Source: Adiantum capillus-veneris (lineage: Eukaryota > Streptophyta > Polypodiopsida > Polypodiales > Pteridaceae). From it: a stretch of 64,000 nucleotides of DNA. Shown one piece after another: positions 1 through 10,001 of this stretch. Position numbers and translations under genes: made by a program. The notes beneath the pieces were generated by a model. The model made no database searches and was not told the origin of the DNA. It saw only the letters and a list, made by a program, of their open reading frames with translations. Positions within the stretch are counted from its first letter, which is position 1. Each line of letters starts with the position of its first letter. The stretch spans positions 141,884,640-141,948,639 of the forward strand of contig CM043955.1 in NCBI GenBank assembly GCA_014529385.2, given 5' to 3'.

Positions 1-946
1 TAGAGAGAGAAGAGAGATACGACACCAGAGACGTTTTGAAACCCTCCTCCGAAGGCTCAACTCTTGTCGGCGAGAGTGGTCTACTATTGATTGCACAAAG
101 TGGTACAATGACGATGCAATGGACTGATGCAACCTGGGACTATGTCGGTGACGACGACGTGACGATGACTTAAGGGCTGAAAACTGCGTTCTTCTAACTG
201 CTGAATTTCGGGGCTGATTCGGACTGCTAAAAAACGCTGGTTTGCTGCGTTTTTGGGAGGCTGAAAATGGGGGTATCTGCAAGTGCTTAGGGCTGAATTT
301 GCTGCTGTTCTTAAGGCTGAAAACGCTGCTGCATTTGCTGCACTTAAGGCTGGAAATGAAAACGCTGGCAGATTGGGGTAGCGCTAGCAAAAACGCTAGG
401 CAATCTGGGAAGTTTGGCGATGATGCAAACCTGAAAAACGCCAGGGGTTTGGGGAGGTGCTAGAGATAGCCAAAAACGCTAGGGCTGAGTGTGGGCGATG
501 AGGTAGGACCAAAAACGCCAAGGGGTGCTGAGGGTACTGCGGGGTTCTTGTTGAGAAGATGCCTGTTGAGCGGGGAGCTCCTGCTGCCTCTTCTGCCATT
601 TAGTGCTAACTTGGGTTTGCTTATATATTAACTTAGCAAAATTGCCCTACCTACTTTTGTTGGAAAGTCACTTAAATTAATAAGTGAAATTTCAAAAATA
701 GGGAAAATAGGCTAAATGCACTGGAAAATTCCCCTCACTGATTCTGATGGGAATGCTTATGATCATGCTGTGTGTAACCAGAGGATATGCATGATGCATC
801 TACACCAAGTGACTGGGCATGCACGGTCTACGAATAGACTCACAAAAGTGCCAGATCAATTCTAGTCTAGACTGACAGGACTGACTGAACCCTGATCATG
901 CTGTAGCTTGTCCACGGACACATAGGGTTGGATGTGTCACGTGACA
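1..946 (+). repeat. 5'-truncated LTR, copy A of a solo-LTR family
   Basis: This is the right-hand part of an LTR whose fuller copies lie at 1287-2915 and 19830-20924. The shared landmarks are the block ending CACGTGACA, the stretch around TGCACGGTCTACGAATAGAC, and several AAAAACGC(T/C)(A/G)GG motifs between about 230 and 520. The left end is cut off by the window. It ends in CA at 946. No internal retroelement region of this family follows, so it behaves as a solo or truncated LTR lying next to the chromovirus integrase tail. Confidence 0.8.
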
Positions 947-1045
947 CAGGGCAATCTGTTGACAAAGGAGCGGAGTGACTCCCCTCTTGTGCTAACCCGT
1001 TGCACTAGATTCGCCCATGCTGAAATCGGGTTCTATTGGAGTACA

Positions 1046-1282
1046 CTATGCTGAACCGAATGCTTCAAGGTAAAGGTTCACAATCTGAGGAGTATCTGCT
1101 AGGTCCTCCTCCTCCATCCACTTCGCATCCAATGCGGAATAGTTCTTGAATTTAACCAAGAACCGCCTCATCACTTTATCTTTAATCTTTCTATCTTTAT
1201 GTGCCAGTATCTGTCGTGGAACGAGTATCTCCTCGCTTTCCTCCACTTCGGGTTGCTCACCTGGCTCCCCATCATTGGGCAC
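1046..1282 (-). pseudogene. Chromodomain at the C-terminus of a Ty3/gypsy integrase (fragment)
   Basis: About 79 codons encode an acidic linker followed by a chromodomain-like stretch with FLVKFKNYSALDAKWMEEED, the beta-strand/aromatic pattern of chromoviral chromodomains, and a closing helix (IVNLYLEAF). In this family the chromodomain ends the integrase and is thought to direct insertion toward methylated-histone chromatin. The frame continues upstream past 1282 into 2921-3005 once the inserted LTR and one copy of its 5-bp duplication are ignored, so the open start at 1282 is not a real start. It is a broken remnant of element 1. Confidence 0.85.
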
Positions 1283-1286
1283 ATCG

Positions 1287-2915
1287 TGTTAGGTGCAGCG
1301 GAATGAATGTTGTATTTTCTCAAGATTAGTGATCTTTATTGCTCAAGGTTCCTTTTAATTCTTAGGGAAAGAGAGAGCTTTCCGTCTTATGGAGAGTGCT
1401 ATGATCACGAACAAAGTGAGTGGATATTGTGCGTGCAAGTGAATGAGACTGAGAGAAGGAGAGAGAAGAGATACGACACCCGAGAGGTTGTAAAACCCTC
1501 CTCCGAAGGCCCCACTCTCGTCGGCGAGAGTGGTCTATTCTTTCATTGCACAAAGGTGTACAATGCGTATGCAATGGACTATGCAACTTGGTCTATGCCG
1601 TTGACGACGACGGTGACGACGACGACGACGGCTGAAATCTGAGATCTTCTAATCGCTGAATTTCGGGACTGTTTCGGTGGCTGAAAATGACTGTTTTGGC
1701 TGCGTTTTCTTGGCTGAAAAATGAGGTTTCTTAGGGCTGAAAACTGATGGTCTTTACGGGCTGAATCAGAAGCAGTGCCATGCAGATGTTGATGTCTACA
1801 GCTACCAAGTAGCATACTCCAAGTACCTGGCAAGCTTTCAAGAATTTTTTTGCCCGAAGTTATATGGTTTTTGACATCTTCCTTCGGAGTGCAACTTCTG
1901 GCAGAGTGGGGTATCCTGAAATGCTTGCCATGGAAACCCTAGCAGATTATATCTTGAAATTCCTCGACATCCCTCAGTAGATGTCTCTTCACGATCAGAT
2001 AACCTTGGAGATTCAGTGCGGTTGCTATCTTGGGACTACCATCGCCGCCAAAGCAACACTGTTTGTCCAAGAGATGACGGACCATGCTGTGCTCGGCTAC
2101 GACCTCATGGAAGGAACCTAACCCTAATTTTTTGTGCGGGTTCCAAGATGGAAAGTCGATCGACTTTTCGAGCTCGACTGATGTCGAGATTGCTTTTTTA
2201 AGTTTCAAATCTGTTTGAGAACTTGTTTGGTGATCTTGTTTGAAATTTGTTTGAAATGGATGCTATCTGAATCTGCTACACTTTAGGTGAATAATGCCGG
2301 TCTTAATTTGCTGCTGAAATCCAAAAACGCCAGGGGCTGAAATTGGTCCTTCTGTCGCCGGGGTTCTGCAAATGCAAAAACGCTAGGCTGATCTGCTGTG
2401 TCGTGATGACGTCGGGGCTGATTTGCTGTGCACAAATTGCCAAGGCTGATCTGATGCAAAAACGCTAGGTCTTCTGTGGAGAAAACACCAGAGTAGTCGC
2501 GGGGGTTGGTCTTGCTGAGAAGTTGCCTGTTGAGCAAGGTGCTCCTGTTGCCTCTTCTGCCAGAAAGTGCTAACTTGGGTTTGCTTATATATTAACTTAG
2601 CAAAATTGCCCTACCTACTTTTGTAGGAAAGTCACTTAAAAATAATAAGTGAAAATCCCAATAAATAGGAAAATAGGCTAAATGCATTGGAAATTCCCCT
2701 AACTGATGCTAATGGATTCTGATGGGAATTCCGACGATCATGCTGTGTGCAACAGGAGGATATGCATCTATGCTAAGTGACTGGGCATGCACGGTCTACG
2801 AATAGACTCACAAAAGTGCCAGATCACTGCTAATCTAGACTTGATTGAACTGACTGAACCCTGCTGTGGTGTAGCTTGTCCACGGACACATAGGGTTGGG
2901 ATGTGTCACGTGACA
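1287..2915 (+). mobile_element. Solo LTR, copy B, with 5-bp target-site duplication
   Basis: Starts TGTTAGGTGCAGCGG and ends CACGTGACA. CATCG is present immediately before (1282-1286) and after (2916-2920), a perfect 5-bp target duplication, so the unit is a complete LTR left after LTR-LTR recombination. It is 1629 bp because of an extra segment at 1768-2266; copy C is 1095 bp. It lies inside the reading frame of the chromovirus integrase tail. A TTATATATT stretch near 2583 could be a promoter TATA. Confidence 0.92.
1768..2266. repeat. 499-bp insertion inside LTR copy B
   Basis: Copy C of the LTR runs straight through this point. In copy B about 499 bp are added, with CTGAATC immediately before (1761-1767) and again at the far side (2267-2273), consistent with a 7-bp target duplication. 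I see no terminal inverted repeats and no poly-A tail. The insert carries a plus-strand open frame from ATG 1981 to TAA 2121 (46 codons, beginning MSLHDQITLEIQ) that I do not recognise. It could be a small non-autonomous element or captured DNA. Confidence 0.55.
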
Positions 2916-2920
2916 CATCG

Positions 2921-3005
2921 CCTTTAAAAGGCTTTAGGAGACTCACATGAAAAGCATCGTGAATTCTCCAAGTATTGGGCAGCTTCATTCTAAAGGAGAC
3001 ATCAT
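2921..3005 (-). pseudogene. Integrase C-terminal segment of element 1
   Basis: The minus strand reads KLPNTWRIHDAFHVSLLKPF, the conserved 'W-x-IH-x-x-FHVS-LK' block that precedes the chromodomain in chromoviral integrases. It lies directly upstream of the chromodomain frame if the solo LTR is removed. Between this block and the integrase core (3018-3419) much of the expected sequence is missing, so an internal deletion is inferred. Confidence 0.85.
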
Positions 3006-3017
3006 GTATCGGTTCTT

Positions 3018-3419
3018 TTATCTAGAAAGGTCCATAGTATCCCATGTTTTCTTCACTAGAATGAAATGAGCTTGCTTGCTAAATCTGTCAATAATAGTCC
3101 AGATACCATCGTGCCCACTCTGTGTCTTCGGGAGATCAAAAATGAAATCCATCGCAATACTTTCCCAGGGGCGGGTGGGAATGGGTAAAGGCTGTAACAA
3201 TCCTTGTGCTTTATGCCTGTCAAACTTGACCTTCTGGCATACTAAGCAACTGCGTACAAAATCGTCCACGTCCTTCTTGAGTCTCGGCCAAAAGAAGTAT
3301 CGCTCCACACCTTTCAAGGTGGTATCAATGCTGCGGTGACCTGTAAATGGTCGACAGTGGCATTTGGCTAGGACCTTTTCCCTCAATGGCTGTGTAACAC
3401 ACAACATCGTTTTCTTCAT
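3018..3419 (-). pseudogene. Integrase fragment: zinc-binding region and start of catalytic core, element 1
   Basis: About 133 codons show the HHCC-type region (GHRSIDTTLKGVERYFFWPRL, then CLVCQK) followed by the start of the catalytic core with WESIAMDFIFDLPKTQ, where the Asp of AMDFI is the first residue of the DDE triad. The remaining D and E blocks are missing because the frame ends soon after ILVKKTWDTMDLSR and the next recognisable sequence is the integrase tail at 2921-3005. The enzyme would have joined cDNA to host DNA; this copy is inactive. The same segment is present in the second chromovirus remnant near 16604-17050. Confidence 0.88.
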
Positions 3420-3578
3420 CAGGTAGCCGTCCCGAATGGAATATCCCGCTACTACCTCCCTATTCTATATTCGACTGAATACACCTGCAAAATCTGGATC
3501 TGTGGCGTACTGATCGACCATGTCCTCGAAGCTTCTATGATGTATTGCGGAAATAGCCAAGACCAACGGTTTACGGGA

Positions 3579-4764
3579 TCAAAGCCTCTGCCACCAAGTT
3601 CTTCTGTCCCTGCACAGGGACAATCTGGAAGTGAAACTGTGACAAGATGTTAGCCCACCGCATCTGCTTCTGTGACAAGAAGTAGGGTAAACTCTGATGA
3701 TCTTCGAAGACCGTAAAATTGGCTCAGAGTATGTAACGTCGCCACTGAGTAAGAGCACGAATAACCGCCAAAAGCTCTTTCTCATATATCTGTGCTGTCA
3801 ATTCCACCCTTGAAAACAATCGGCTCTGATAGGCAATGACATGGCCTTCTTGCATTAAGACCGCACCCAAACTACGATCACAAGCATCACAATATACTTC
3901 GAATGACTTCTGCAAATCTGGCAAAGTCAAAATTGGTCCTGTAGTCAATTTCTCTTTCAATGTCTGAAAGGCAGTCACCTCTGTGGGTCCCCACAAGCAA
4001 GGGACTCCTTTCTGTGTCAAGATATGCAAAGGGGAAGCAACCTCTGTAAACTTTCTAATGAACCGCCGGTAGTAAGAACATAAGCCCAAGAAGCTTCTAA
4101 CTTCATGGACATTCTTCAAATCGGGCCAATCACGTATGGTCTCAATCTTGGCCGGGTCCATCTGCACTCCTGCTGCTGAGATGATGTGTCCCAAAAAATG
4201 TATCTCTGATAAGAAAAATTCACTTTTCTTTCCATTGATCACCAATCTGTCATCTCTCAACGCCTGAAAGACCTGTAGCAGATGTTCTCTATGTTCTGCC
4301 TCATCCTTTGAGAAGACAATAATGTCATCAAAGAAAGTGCCAACAAAAGATTTGCACTCTCTGAAAATCCTGTCCATCATTCGGTTAAAGGTCATTGGAG
4401 CATTGGTAAGGCCAAAAGGCATCACCAAAAATTCAAATAAACCGAAGGTTGTCCGAAAAGATGTCTAGTAGACATCTCCCTGCGCGATTCGGATCTGATG
4501 ATATCCACTCTTCAAATCGATCCTGCTGAAACAAGAGGATCCCTGTAGTCGGTCAAGAATATCATCTATCCTCGGAATCGGGAATCTGTTCTTGATGGTG
4601 ATTTTATTGAGAGCTCTATAATCAATGCACATTCTCCAAGATTCGTCTTTCTTCAAAACCAACAACACCGGAGAGGAGTAAGGTGAAGTACTCGGCTGGA
4701 TAAGACCCTTTTCCAAGAGATCTTTCACTTGGTTCATAATCTCTTCATTCTGGGCTCGCCTCAC
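3579..4764 (-). pseudogene. Reverse transcriptase and RNase H of element 1 (broken)
   Basis: The minus strand encodes the RT fingers/palm ([35 protein letters not shown]) up to a stop near 4465. In the same frame it resumes with MPFGLTNAPMTFNRMMDRIF and the catalytic box as FFDD in place of the usual Y-x-DD, then the thumb and RNase H (FEVYCDACDRSLGAVLMQEG). RNase H ends in a shifted frame about 3579-3785. RT copies the element RNA to cDNA and RNase H removes the RNA. One in-frame stop and at least one frameshift disable it. It would follow the protease in a gag-pol polyprotein. Confidence 0.9.
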
Positions 4765-4959
4765 ACGGTAAGGTGGCCGGTTCGGTGGTGTGCTTCCAGG
4801 TATCAGATCATAGTATGATCCTCAGGACGAGATGGTGGCAACTCACTTGGCATGCCCTCAGAAAAAACAGTTGGCATAAGTGTGGAGAAAATCTTGGCGT
4901 TCTTTTTCGAGGTCAAAACATATTTGACCTTCAATCATCATTCAGTTCTCTGAATTTCC
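4765..4959 (-). other. Protease-RT linker, degraded
   Basis: This stretch falls between the protease and RT reading frames of element 1. It keeps no long frame in any orientation and I see no separate feature in it. It is best read as decayed polyprotein linker. Confidence 0.5.
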
Positions 4960-5400
4960 TCAAGTACAATCTGTGTGCCCTTCATTTGTCAAAGTCGCTT
5001 TCTCAACCCAATAGTCAACCACGGTGTTGTTGTTGTGGTACCAAGGGATTTCGAGGAGGATGTCACAACCTCCTAAGGGCGTTGCGTAGAAGTCCTCGTG
5101 CCCTAAACACCCTTGACATTGCAAACGAAGTTTGCCAATGATCGGTATAATGGCAACATCTCGTCCTGGTGCTGCTAGAACTGCCTCCGCGTGTGGCCTT
5201 AGCCTGTCGGGCATAATTCCAAATCGAGCCACCAATTCAAAGAAGTTGGCGTTGGCTCCTCCATCAAAGAAAATGAGGGCTTCCTGATCTTTCACTTTGC
5301 CCCAAGTGCGGCAAAGGTTTGTACTTTCGTTCATCTGATTCGGTTCGGGCTCCACGCAATGTGGTACCAGTTCTATTTGCATCTGCCTTTTCTGCCACAT
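4960..5400 (-). pseudogene. Retropepsin (aspartic protease) of element 1
   Basis: The frame reads EALIFFDGGANANFFELVAR, the family's 'FDSG(A/S)xxNFI' active-site block with DGG in place of DSG/DTG. It is followed by the conserved flap and a terminal GGCDILLEIPWY block like the 'G-DvILGmpWL' signature. Retropepsin cleaves the gag-pol polyprotein in the particle. The upstream part overlaps the gag knuckle in another frame (5373-5603). The altered active site plus surrounding stops suggest a dead copy; the parallel copy at 18649-19006 also has DGG, so the change was probably already present in the parental element. Confidence 0.85.
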
Positions 5401-6930
5401 TCCTTTGCTGCTCTAGAACTGTCTGGCCTGTCTTCAGTCTGTTCTTGCTGTGCCTTTTTGGGGCACTTAGCGGAGATGTGTCCAAATTCTCCGCAACCAA
5501 AACTTCCCCTCTTTGAGATAGATAGCCCTTTCGCTAAGAGTCTGTCGGGGATGTGTATCTTTCTTTTCTTTGTCCTGGGAACCCTTTCGCTTTCTACTTT
5601 CATGTTTAGAAGTCTGTTGGGTTCGCTGAGTCAAGATCTCATTTGTGGGGTACGAGACGTGCCTGAATGTATCGCAAAACCCCGTTTCGCATAACCCATC
5701 AATTCTTGAATAGAATTCGACTTTTGTTCCAAGCAGTAGTCTCGGATCTCCATAGGAAGTCCGCAGCAAAACCGCTCAATCTGTTCCTTAAACGAGACCT
5801 TCTTAAATGAAGAGCTCGGTAGAAAAGAGTCCCAAAATCTTTCGCAATAAGCGTCCAGAGAATCTCCCTTGGTCATGCGAAGATGATTCCAAGCTATTCG
5901 TATATCTCGTTCGTACTCCCGAGTCAGCCAAGAAGAAATAAAAAGCCTTTTGAATTTCAACCATTTAACCGGAGCTTCCTTGTTCAATAGAAGGGTGGAT
6001 CACCATGTTCGAGCATTTCCCTTGAAGAAAGAGGTAGCCCTCCGAATCTTGGAGTGCTTTGAGTAATGCTCTCCAGAGAAAGCTATGTCAAACTGTTGTA
6101 TGAAGGCCAAAGCCCTCGAAGCATGTAGTAATCCAAAAAAAGTGTCAAATTAATCGGCTGTCCACCTTCTTTAAATTCTCTAACTTTTTTGCTTTTATCT
6201 TCGAGGAAGTCATACTGGTTGGCTTTATAGAAATGCTTCTTCTTTGTGTAAAATTTGTGATCGTCGGAGTCCGAACTATTTGAGGAAGAGTCCTCTGTAG
6301 AACTGTCAGAAACTGGGCAAAACTTAGGCTTCTTTGCCTTTTTCTTGCCCTTTCCGAAGCTTTGCTTTTTGTTTCGCTTTTTCCCTTTCTTGTCTTCTTC
6401 GCTCGAGTCAGAAGAGCTAGAAGAACTATCTGAAGAAGAAGAATTCGTAGTCCTTCAAATTGTACACGCTTCTTCTGCTTTCTTGCCGAGGCAAAAGTAG
6501 ATCTATGACCCAAATAACCTGGGAAGTCAGTTCCTTTCTTCTGCTTTTTGTCGTGCTTTTTGGCTTTGTTGTTCACGTCCAAAAGCTGACTAATCTGTGT
6601 ATCAACCACTTCTTCTAATTCTTGCTCTGTAAACATCCTCGGAGCAGGAGGTTTCTTGAGTGCCGGTTTGATGGGTGGCTCTGTGGCCTTCTGCCACTGT
6701 GCGTGCATTTCTTCGAAGGATTGCTGAGTCAAAAATTTTGCAAATTTTGGATCCTTCGCAATGTTGATCATCATCTTTGTTGCGTCGTCAACCAATTGTC
6801 GACGTTCCATCTCTTCAATCTCTGCCTGAGTAGGCCGAGGTGGGCCGTACTCTTCATGCGAATCTTCTTCGTGATCTCTTCCCGCATCCCCAGATGCAGG
6901 AGAAGTCGACTGTTCTCTGTTGGAATCCAT
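5373..6930 (-). pseudogene. Gag of element 1 (nucleocapsid knuckle, frameshifted)
   Basis: A likely start is the Met at 6930, beginning MDSNREQ; it lies about 50 nt inside the PBS, as expected for gag. The N-terminal part (6145-6930) is highly charged with K/E-rich stretches. The central capsid-like part (5631-5987) contains KWLKFKRLFISSWLTREY and a helical region; the C-terminal part (5373-5603) has the CCHC knuckle CGEFGHISAKC. Gag builds the virus-like particle and binds RNA. The three parts are in different frames, so at least two frameshifts are present. Confidence 0.8.
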
Positions 6931-6981
6931 AAGTGTCGCGAGAAAAGGATCAGATTTCTCGGTAGAAGAGAAATTGGCAGG

Positions 6982-6993
6982 GCTCTGATACCA
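6982..6993 (-). other. Primer-binding site, initiator tRNA-Met type, element 1
   Basis: The minus strand reads TGGTATCAGAGC, the standard tRNA-iMet primer-binding sequence of plant LTR elements, one nucleotide inside the LTR edge at 6995. It fixes the minus orientation and the start of the internal region. Confidence 0.92.
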
Positions 6994-6994
6994 C

Positions 6995-7270
6995 TGTAAT
7001 AAACTTGGACACTCCAAGTCAAGATTCTACCGCGACACAGTAGAGATTCACTTCAAAACAGTTCAGACTTCACAATTAAGTCGACACAGCCCGGCGGAGT
7101 TCCGTGCCTAGAGATATTGGCCCCAAAGACTGGTGCCCCTTTCGGTATTTCTTTTTGTATTAATTTGTGTTCAAAGTACAAGAGAGTGGGAGGGTGCTCA
7201 CTTCCAAACTTTGCGTCGAGATGCTCTGAGAAGTGAGGGCCCTGCCCACTTATTTATTGGTTACAAGGGA
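6995..7270 (-). repeat. 5' LTR of element 1 (conserved part)
   Basis: This block is repeated at 18989-19265 next to the second chromovirus remnant, for example TTCCGTGCCTAGAGAT and CCCCTTTCGGTATTTC. Its edge next to the PBS ends in CA on the minus strand. Similarity between the two copies stops near GTTACAAGGGA, so the outer limit is not set; it may extend to about 7560. Confidence 0.75.
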
Positions 7271-7565
7271 TGCCCAAAAGCAGAGCCCCAAAAGCTCTTA
7301 AACTTAAAAGCTTCTTAAATTAAAAGCAATTGTTCCAAAAGCTTTAAAACTTTAAAGCATCAAGCCCCAAAAACTACTGTACAAAACTACCAACGCAAAT
7401 TTAGGGATTCCGTACAACATACGGACTGCCACGTCATCAACGCGAAACCCGCCGCAAATTTTGAGCTGCCATGTCAGCATTAGGTCAGCGTGTTATCCGA
7501 CATCCGTAGTGGCTGCCACGTGTCAAGGTGTGTTTGGGTCTACTGCAACGTCACCATTTGTGACA

Positions 7566-8060
7566 GCAGCTATGGAGGTAGAGTGTGATGTGCTGCGAAA
7601 CCAACGCATGAAAGACTTGGTCCTTCATGTGCTCTCCTCGAAGAGCAACGCAATCAAGGAGATTAGCGAGTCATCATGTAGACCAGGTAGAGACGACGAC
7701 TCAACCAATCTAGTCACTGAAAGTTGACTTCCAGTAAGTATGATGGTAAGATGGATGCATCTTTGATTTACTCTTGGCTGCATCAATTTAATGCTTACTG
7801 TGCTACTACCAAGAAAAATAGTAAAAGTAAAGTTTTGACAGTCTCCATGTAATTTTCAGGGGATGCCATTAATTGGTATTAAGCCTGGCAAGAGGTATGG
7901 TTGGCCGGGCATCTTTAGCATGCCGCGGAGCGCAAACTACTGTCTTACAGTTGGCCGACTTTCAAGACAATCTCAAGGCTCATTTTATGATGAGGCGGGA
8001 CCCTTGTTCCTAAGGTTTCCCAGGGTCAGAGTCTCTAGTAGTTCCACGCACTTTCAATAA
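7566..8060 (+). pseudogene. Gag-like capsid fragment of another Ty3/gypsy element
   Basis: One frame, with several stops, reads KYDGKMDASLIYSWLHQFNA and then FSGDAINWY before a 'TFKTISRLI' segment. This matches the conserved Ty3/gypsy gag pattern 'F-G-....-W......Y' then 'A..W'. Upstream, 7566-7727, is an N-terminal part beginning AAMEVECDVLRNQ. The strand is opposite to element 1, so this is a separate insertion. At least four in-frame stops show it is dead. No protease or RT follows it. Confidence 0.7.
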
Positions 8061-8149
8061 CTTTTCATTTTTTAAGGGCTTACAAATATATTTATTGGGT
8101 CATGGGGTTTCTAGCCACAGATAGGGCAGATTTGGGGTTCCCTATTTTA

Positions 8150-8167
8150 CCCCCCCCCCCCCCCCCC
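8150..8167 (+). repeat. Homopolymer run of 18 C
   Basis: Eighteen consecutive C residues between the gag fragment and LTR copy D. Runs of this length are prone to assembly and slippage error, so the exact count is uncertain. Confidence 0.9.
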
Positions 8168-8244
8168 GTTATTTTGTTGTGTCAGCAGAGCTTGCCAACA
8201 TTTGGGCTACACAATATCTCTCTCTAGCGTTTTATGTTCTTATC

Positions 8245-9135
8245 TCTTTTCACGTGCACATCTAACCCTATGTGCATGTGGACAAGTTATTCCTACGTCT
8301 AAGGTTTAGGTAGCTTAGGAAGTGTTCTAGCAACCTTGTGAGCCTATACGCGGGCCGTGCATGTCCAGGCACTTAAGAGTAGCTGCATACCCTTTGATTG
8401 CACAACCATTGATCACTAGCATTACATTCAGTACCCAGCATGAGCATTTTCCAGTGCATGAACCCTTTTTTGCCAAGTACACAAGAACCACCTTTTTTCA
8501 CTTATTATGAATAAGTGACTTTTTTAATCCAAATCGTGGAGGCTATGGGAGCACTGCTCGACCCAGAAGTTCGCACCTATATATGTGGGCCAGGGGGCGC
8601 CATGAAGAAGCAGAAGACACACCGGTTGAAAAAGACTCAAGAGCACAGACAAGCTGTGCCCCTCAAGGCTCAGCAGCCTTGGCGTTTTCTCAACAAAATC
8701 CGCAGACCTAGCCTTTTTGCTAGCAAGAGTCAGCGTTTCCAGATTTGAGCCCTAGCGTTTTGCATCACAGGTGACAGATCAGCCATTAGCCTTGCGGTAC
8801 TACACCATTCTTGTACCAGATCCCTCGCCGGAATCCATTAGCGCCATCAGATTCAGCCAGCGCTTTCAGATTTCAGCCATCAGCGTTTTTGCATAGCCTC
8901 GTCGTGGTCGCCAGCACAGTTACAGAATTCATCCCTAGGATAGCGCTCAATTTTCGGCCAGCCTTCAGTAGCATTTTTTATTTCAGGCCTCAATCTTTGT
9001 CGACATCGTCGTCGTCATCAGGTACTACAGCATGTAGAAGCATTGTACCAGACCTTTGTGCAATCCAAAGCAAACACCTCTCTAGCAATAGAGAGGGGGC
9101 CCCTTAGAGGGGGGTTTGGGACCTCGTCTGGTGTC

Positions 9136-9182
<47 letters not shown>

Positions 9183-9190
9183 GCACTCTC
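8245..9190 (-). repeat. Diverged LTR, copy D of the solo-LTR family, inverted
   Basis: In reverse complement this matches copies A-C. CACGTGCACATCTAACCCTA corresponds to their terminal block; the GGGCCGTGCATGTCCAGGCA region and the reverse of the AAAAACGCTAGG motifs (for example CCTAGCGTTTTGC) follow in the same order. It is more diverged than A-C. Its far end contains a long CT run. No internal region is attached, so it is another orphan LTR. Confidence 0.7.
9137..9181 (+). repeat. (TC)n microsatellite
   Basis: About 22 uninterrupted TC units inside LTR copy D. The corresponding place in copies A-C has a GA-rich stretch (GAGAGAAGAGAGA on the other strand), so the run expanded within the LTR. 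Confidence 0.95.
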
Positions 9191-9383
9191 ATGCACTTTG
9201 CACTCACAATTTTGTTATGTATGGAGCCTGATTTACCCCATGTAATTTTTAGTATTAAAAACGTACATTTGTAAGGCCCCCGTTATGAGGAGAAGCCATC
9301 ATGCGTGAATAAAAATTACTCGTGGGAAAACCAAAAATTCACGTTCAATCTCAAGCTTCGCTCGAGACAGGGTCCGTCGGAAT
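9191..9383. other. Unassigned flank between LTR D and element 2
   Basis: I see no gene here. Before insertion of element 2 this DNA was contiguous with 13675 onward, because the GGAAT target duplication sits at 9379-9383 and 13675-13679. It may therefore include the start of the Ty1/copia remnant's LTR. Confidence 0.5.
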
Positions 9384-9815
9384 TATAAGGATTCTAGTTG
9401 CTAATCCTTCATTAATTACTTGAACTCATGATTAAGACTTAAAAAACTTGAACTGTACTCAGAAACAAGACTTAGACGACTCTGTGTTGATTGATTGAAT
9501 GTGTGATACAAGGGCTCCTTATATAGGAAACAAAGAGACACAAATGAAAAGACATGTCTCCTAGTGAAGAGACATGAATTTAGACGTAAAGACACATCCT
9601 TTCGGCGAAGAGCTGCAACCATTGGGCGAAGAGTCGCATCCGCAGAGCGAAGGGGTGTGACCGGTCGTCGAAGGAGTGTGGTTTTTGGCGAAGAGACACG
9701 TCTTTTGGGCGAAGGGGTGTGACCATGCAAGCGTAGGGGTCCTCCTTGGCATGGCACTTCGCGTATTTGCAACTAGGAGTAGATGTAATACTGTAACATA
9801 GTCACAATCGTGACA
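9384..9815 (-). repeat. 3' LTR of element 2
   Basis: It matches 13260-13674 nearly throughout. On the minus strand it starts TGTCACGATTGTGAC, which contains its own inverted repeat GTCAC...GTGAC. A minus-strand TATA-like CCTATATAAGGAG lies near 9515-9527 and could be the promoter. Confidence 0.93.
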
Positions 9816-9829
9816 TTCCCTCCCATTTA
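9816..9829 (-). other. Polypurine tract of element 2
   Basis: The minus strand reads AAATGGGAGGGAA directly against the 3' LTR start, as required for plus-strand cDNA priming. Confidence 0.75.
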
Positions 9830-10001
9830 AAATAAGAGCCCGTGTCAAAGAAATGACTTCTGATGTTGATAGAACTCTGGAAAAGCATTGAATCTTCGAA
9901 AATCTTCAATCTTTGAGTTATCGAAAACCTTTGTCTTGAACCTTCACTTCTTGCGAAACCTTTTTTGCTTTGACTGCTAAATCCCATGTCATTGCATTAT
10001 T

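Larger units (their letters stand above)
947..7560 (-). mobile_element. Decayed chromovirus (Ty3/gypsy with chromodomain), element 1
   Basis: Read on the minus strand, the order is LTR (from 6995 upward), PBS, gag, CCHC knuckle, protease, RT, RNase H, integrase and chromodomain, the usual Ty3/gypsy chromovirus layout. Stops and frameshifts interrupt every domain, most of the integrase C-terminal half is deleted near 3005-3018, and a solo LTR is inserted at 1287-2915. The 3' LTR expected to the left is not recognisable; an unrelated LTR (1-946) lies there instead. The right limit of the 5' LTR is uncertain. The element cannot move autonomously. Confidence 0.8.

Noticed and set aside
1981-2121. 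46-codon plus-strand ORF in the LTR B insert as a confirmed gene
   Set aside because: Too short and without recognisable homology; kept only as a remark in the insert entry.
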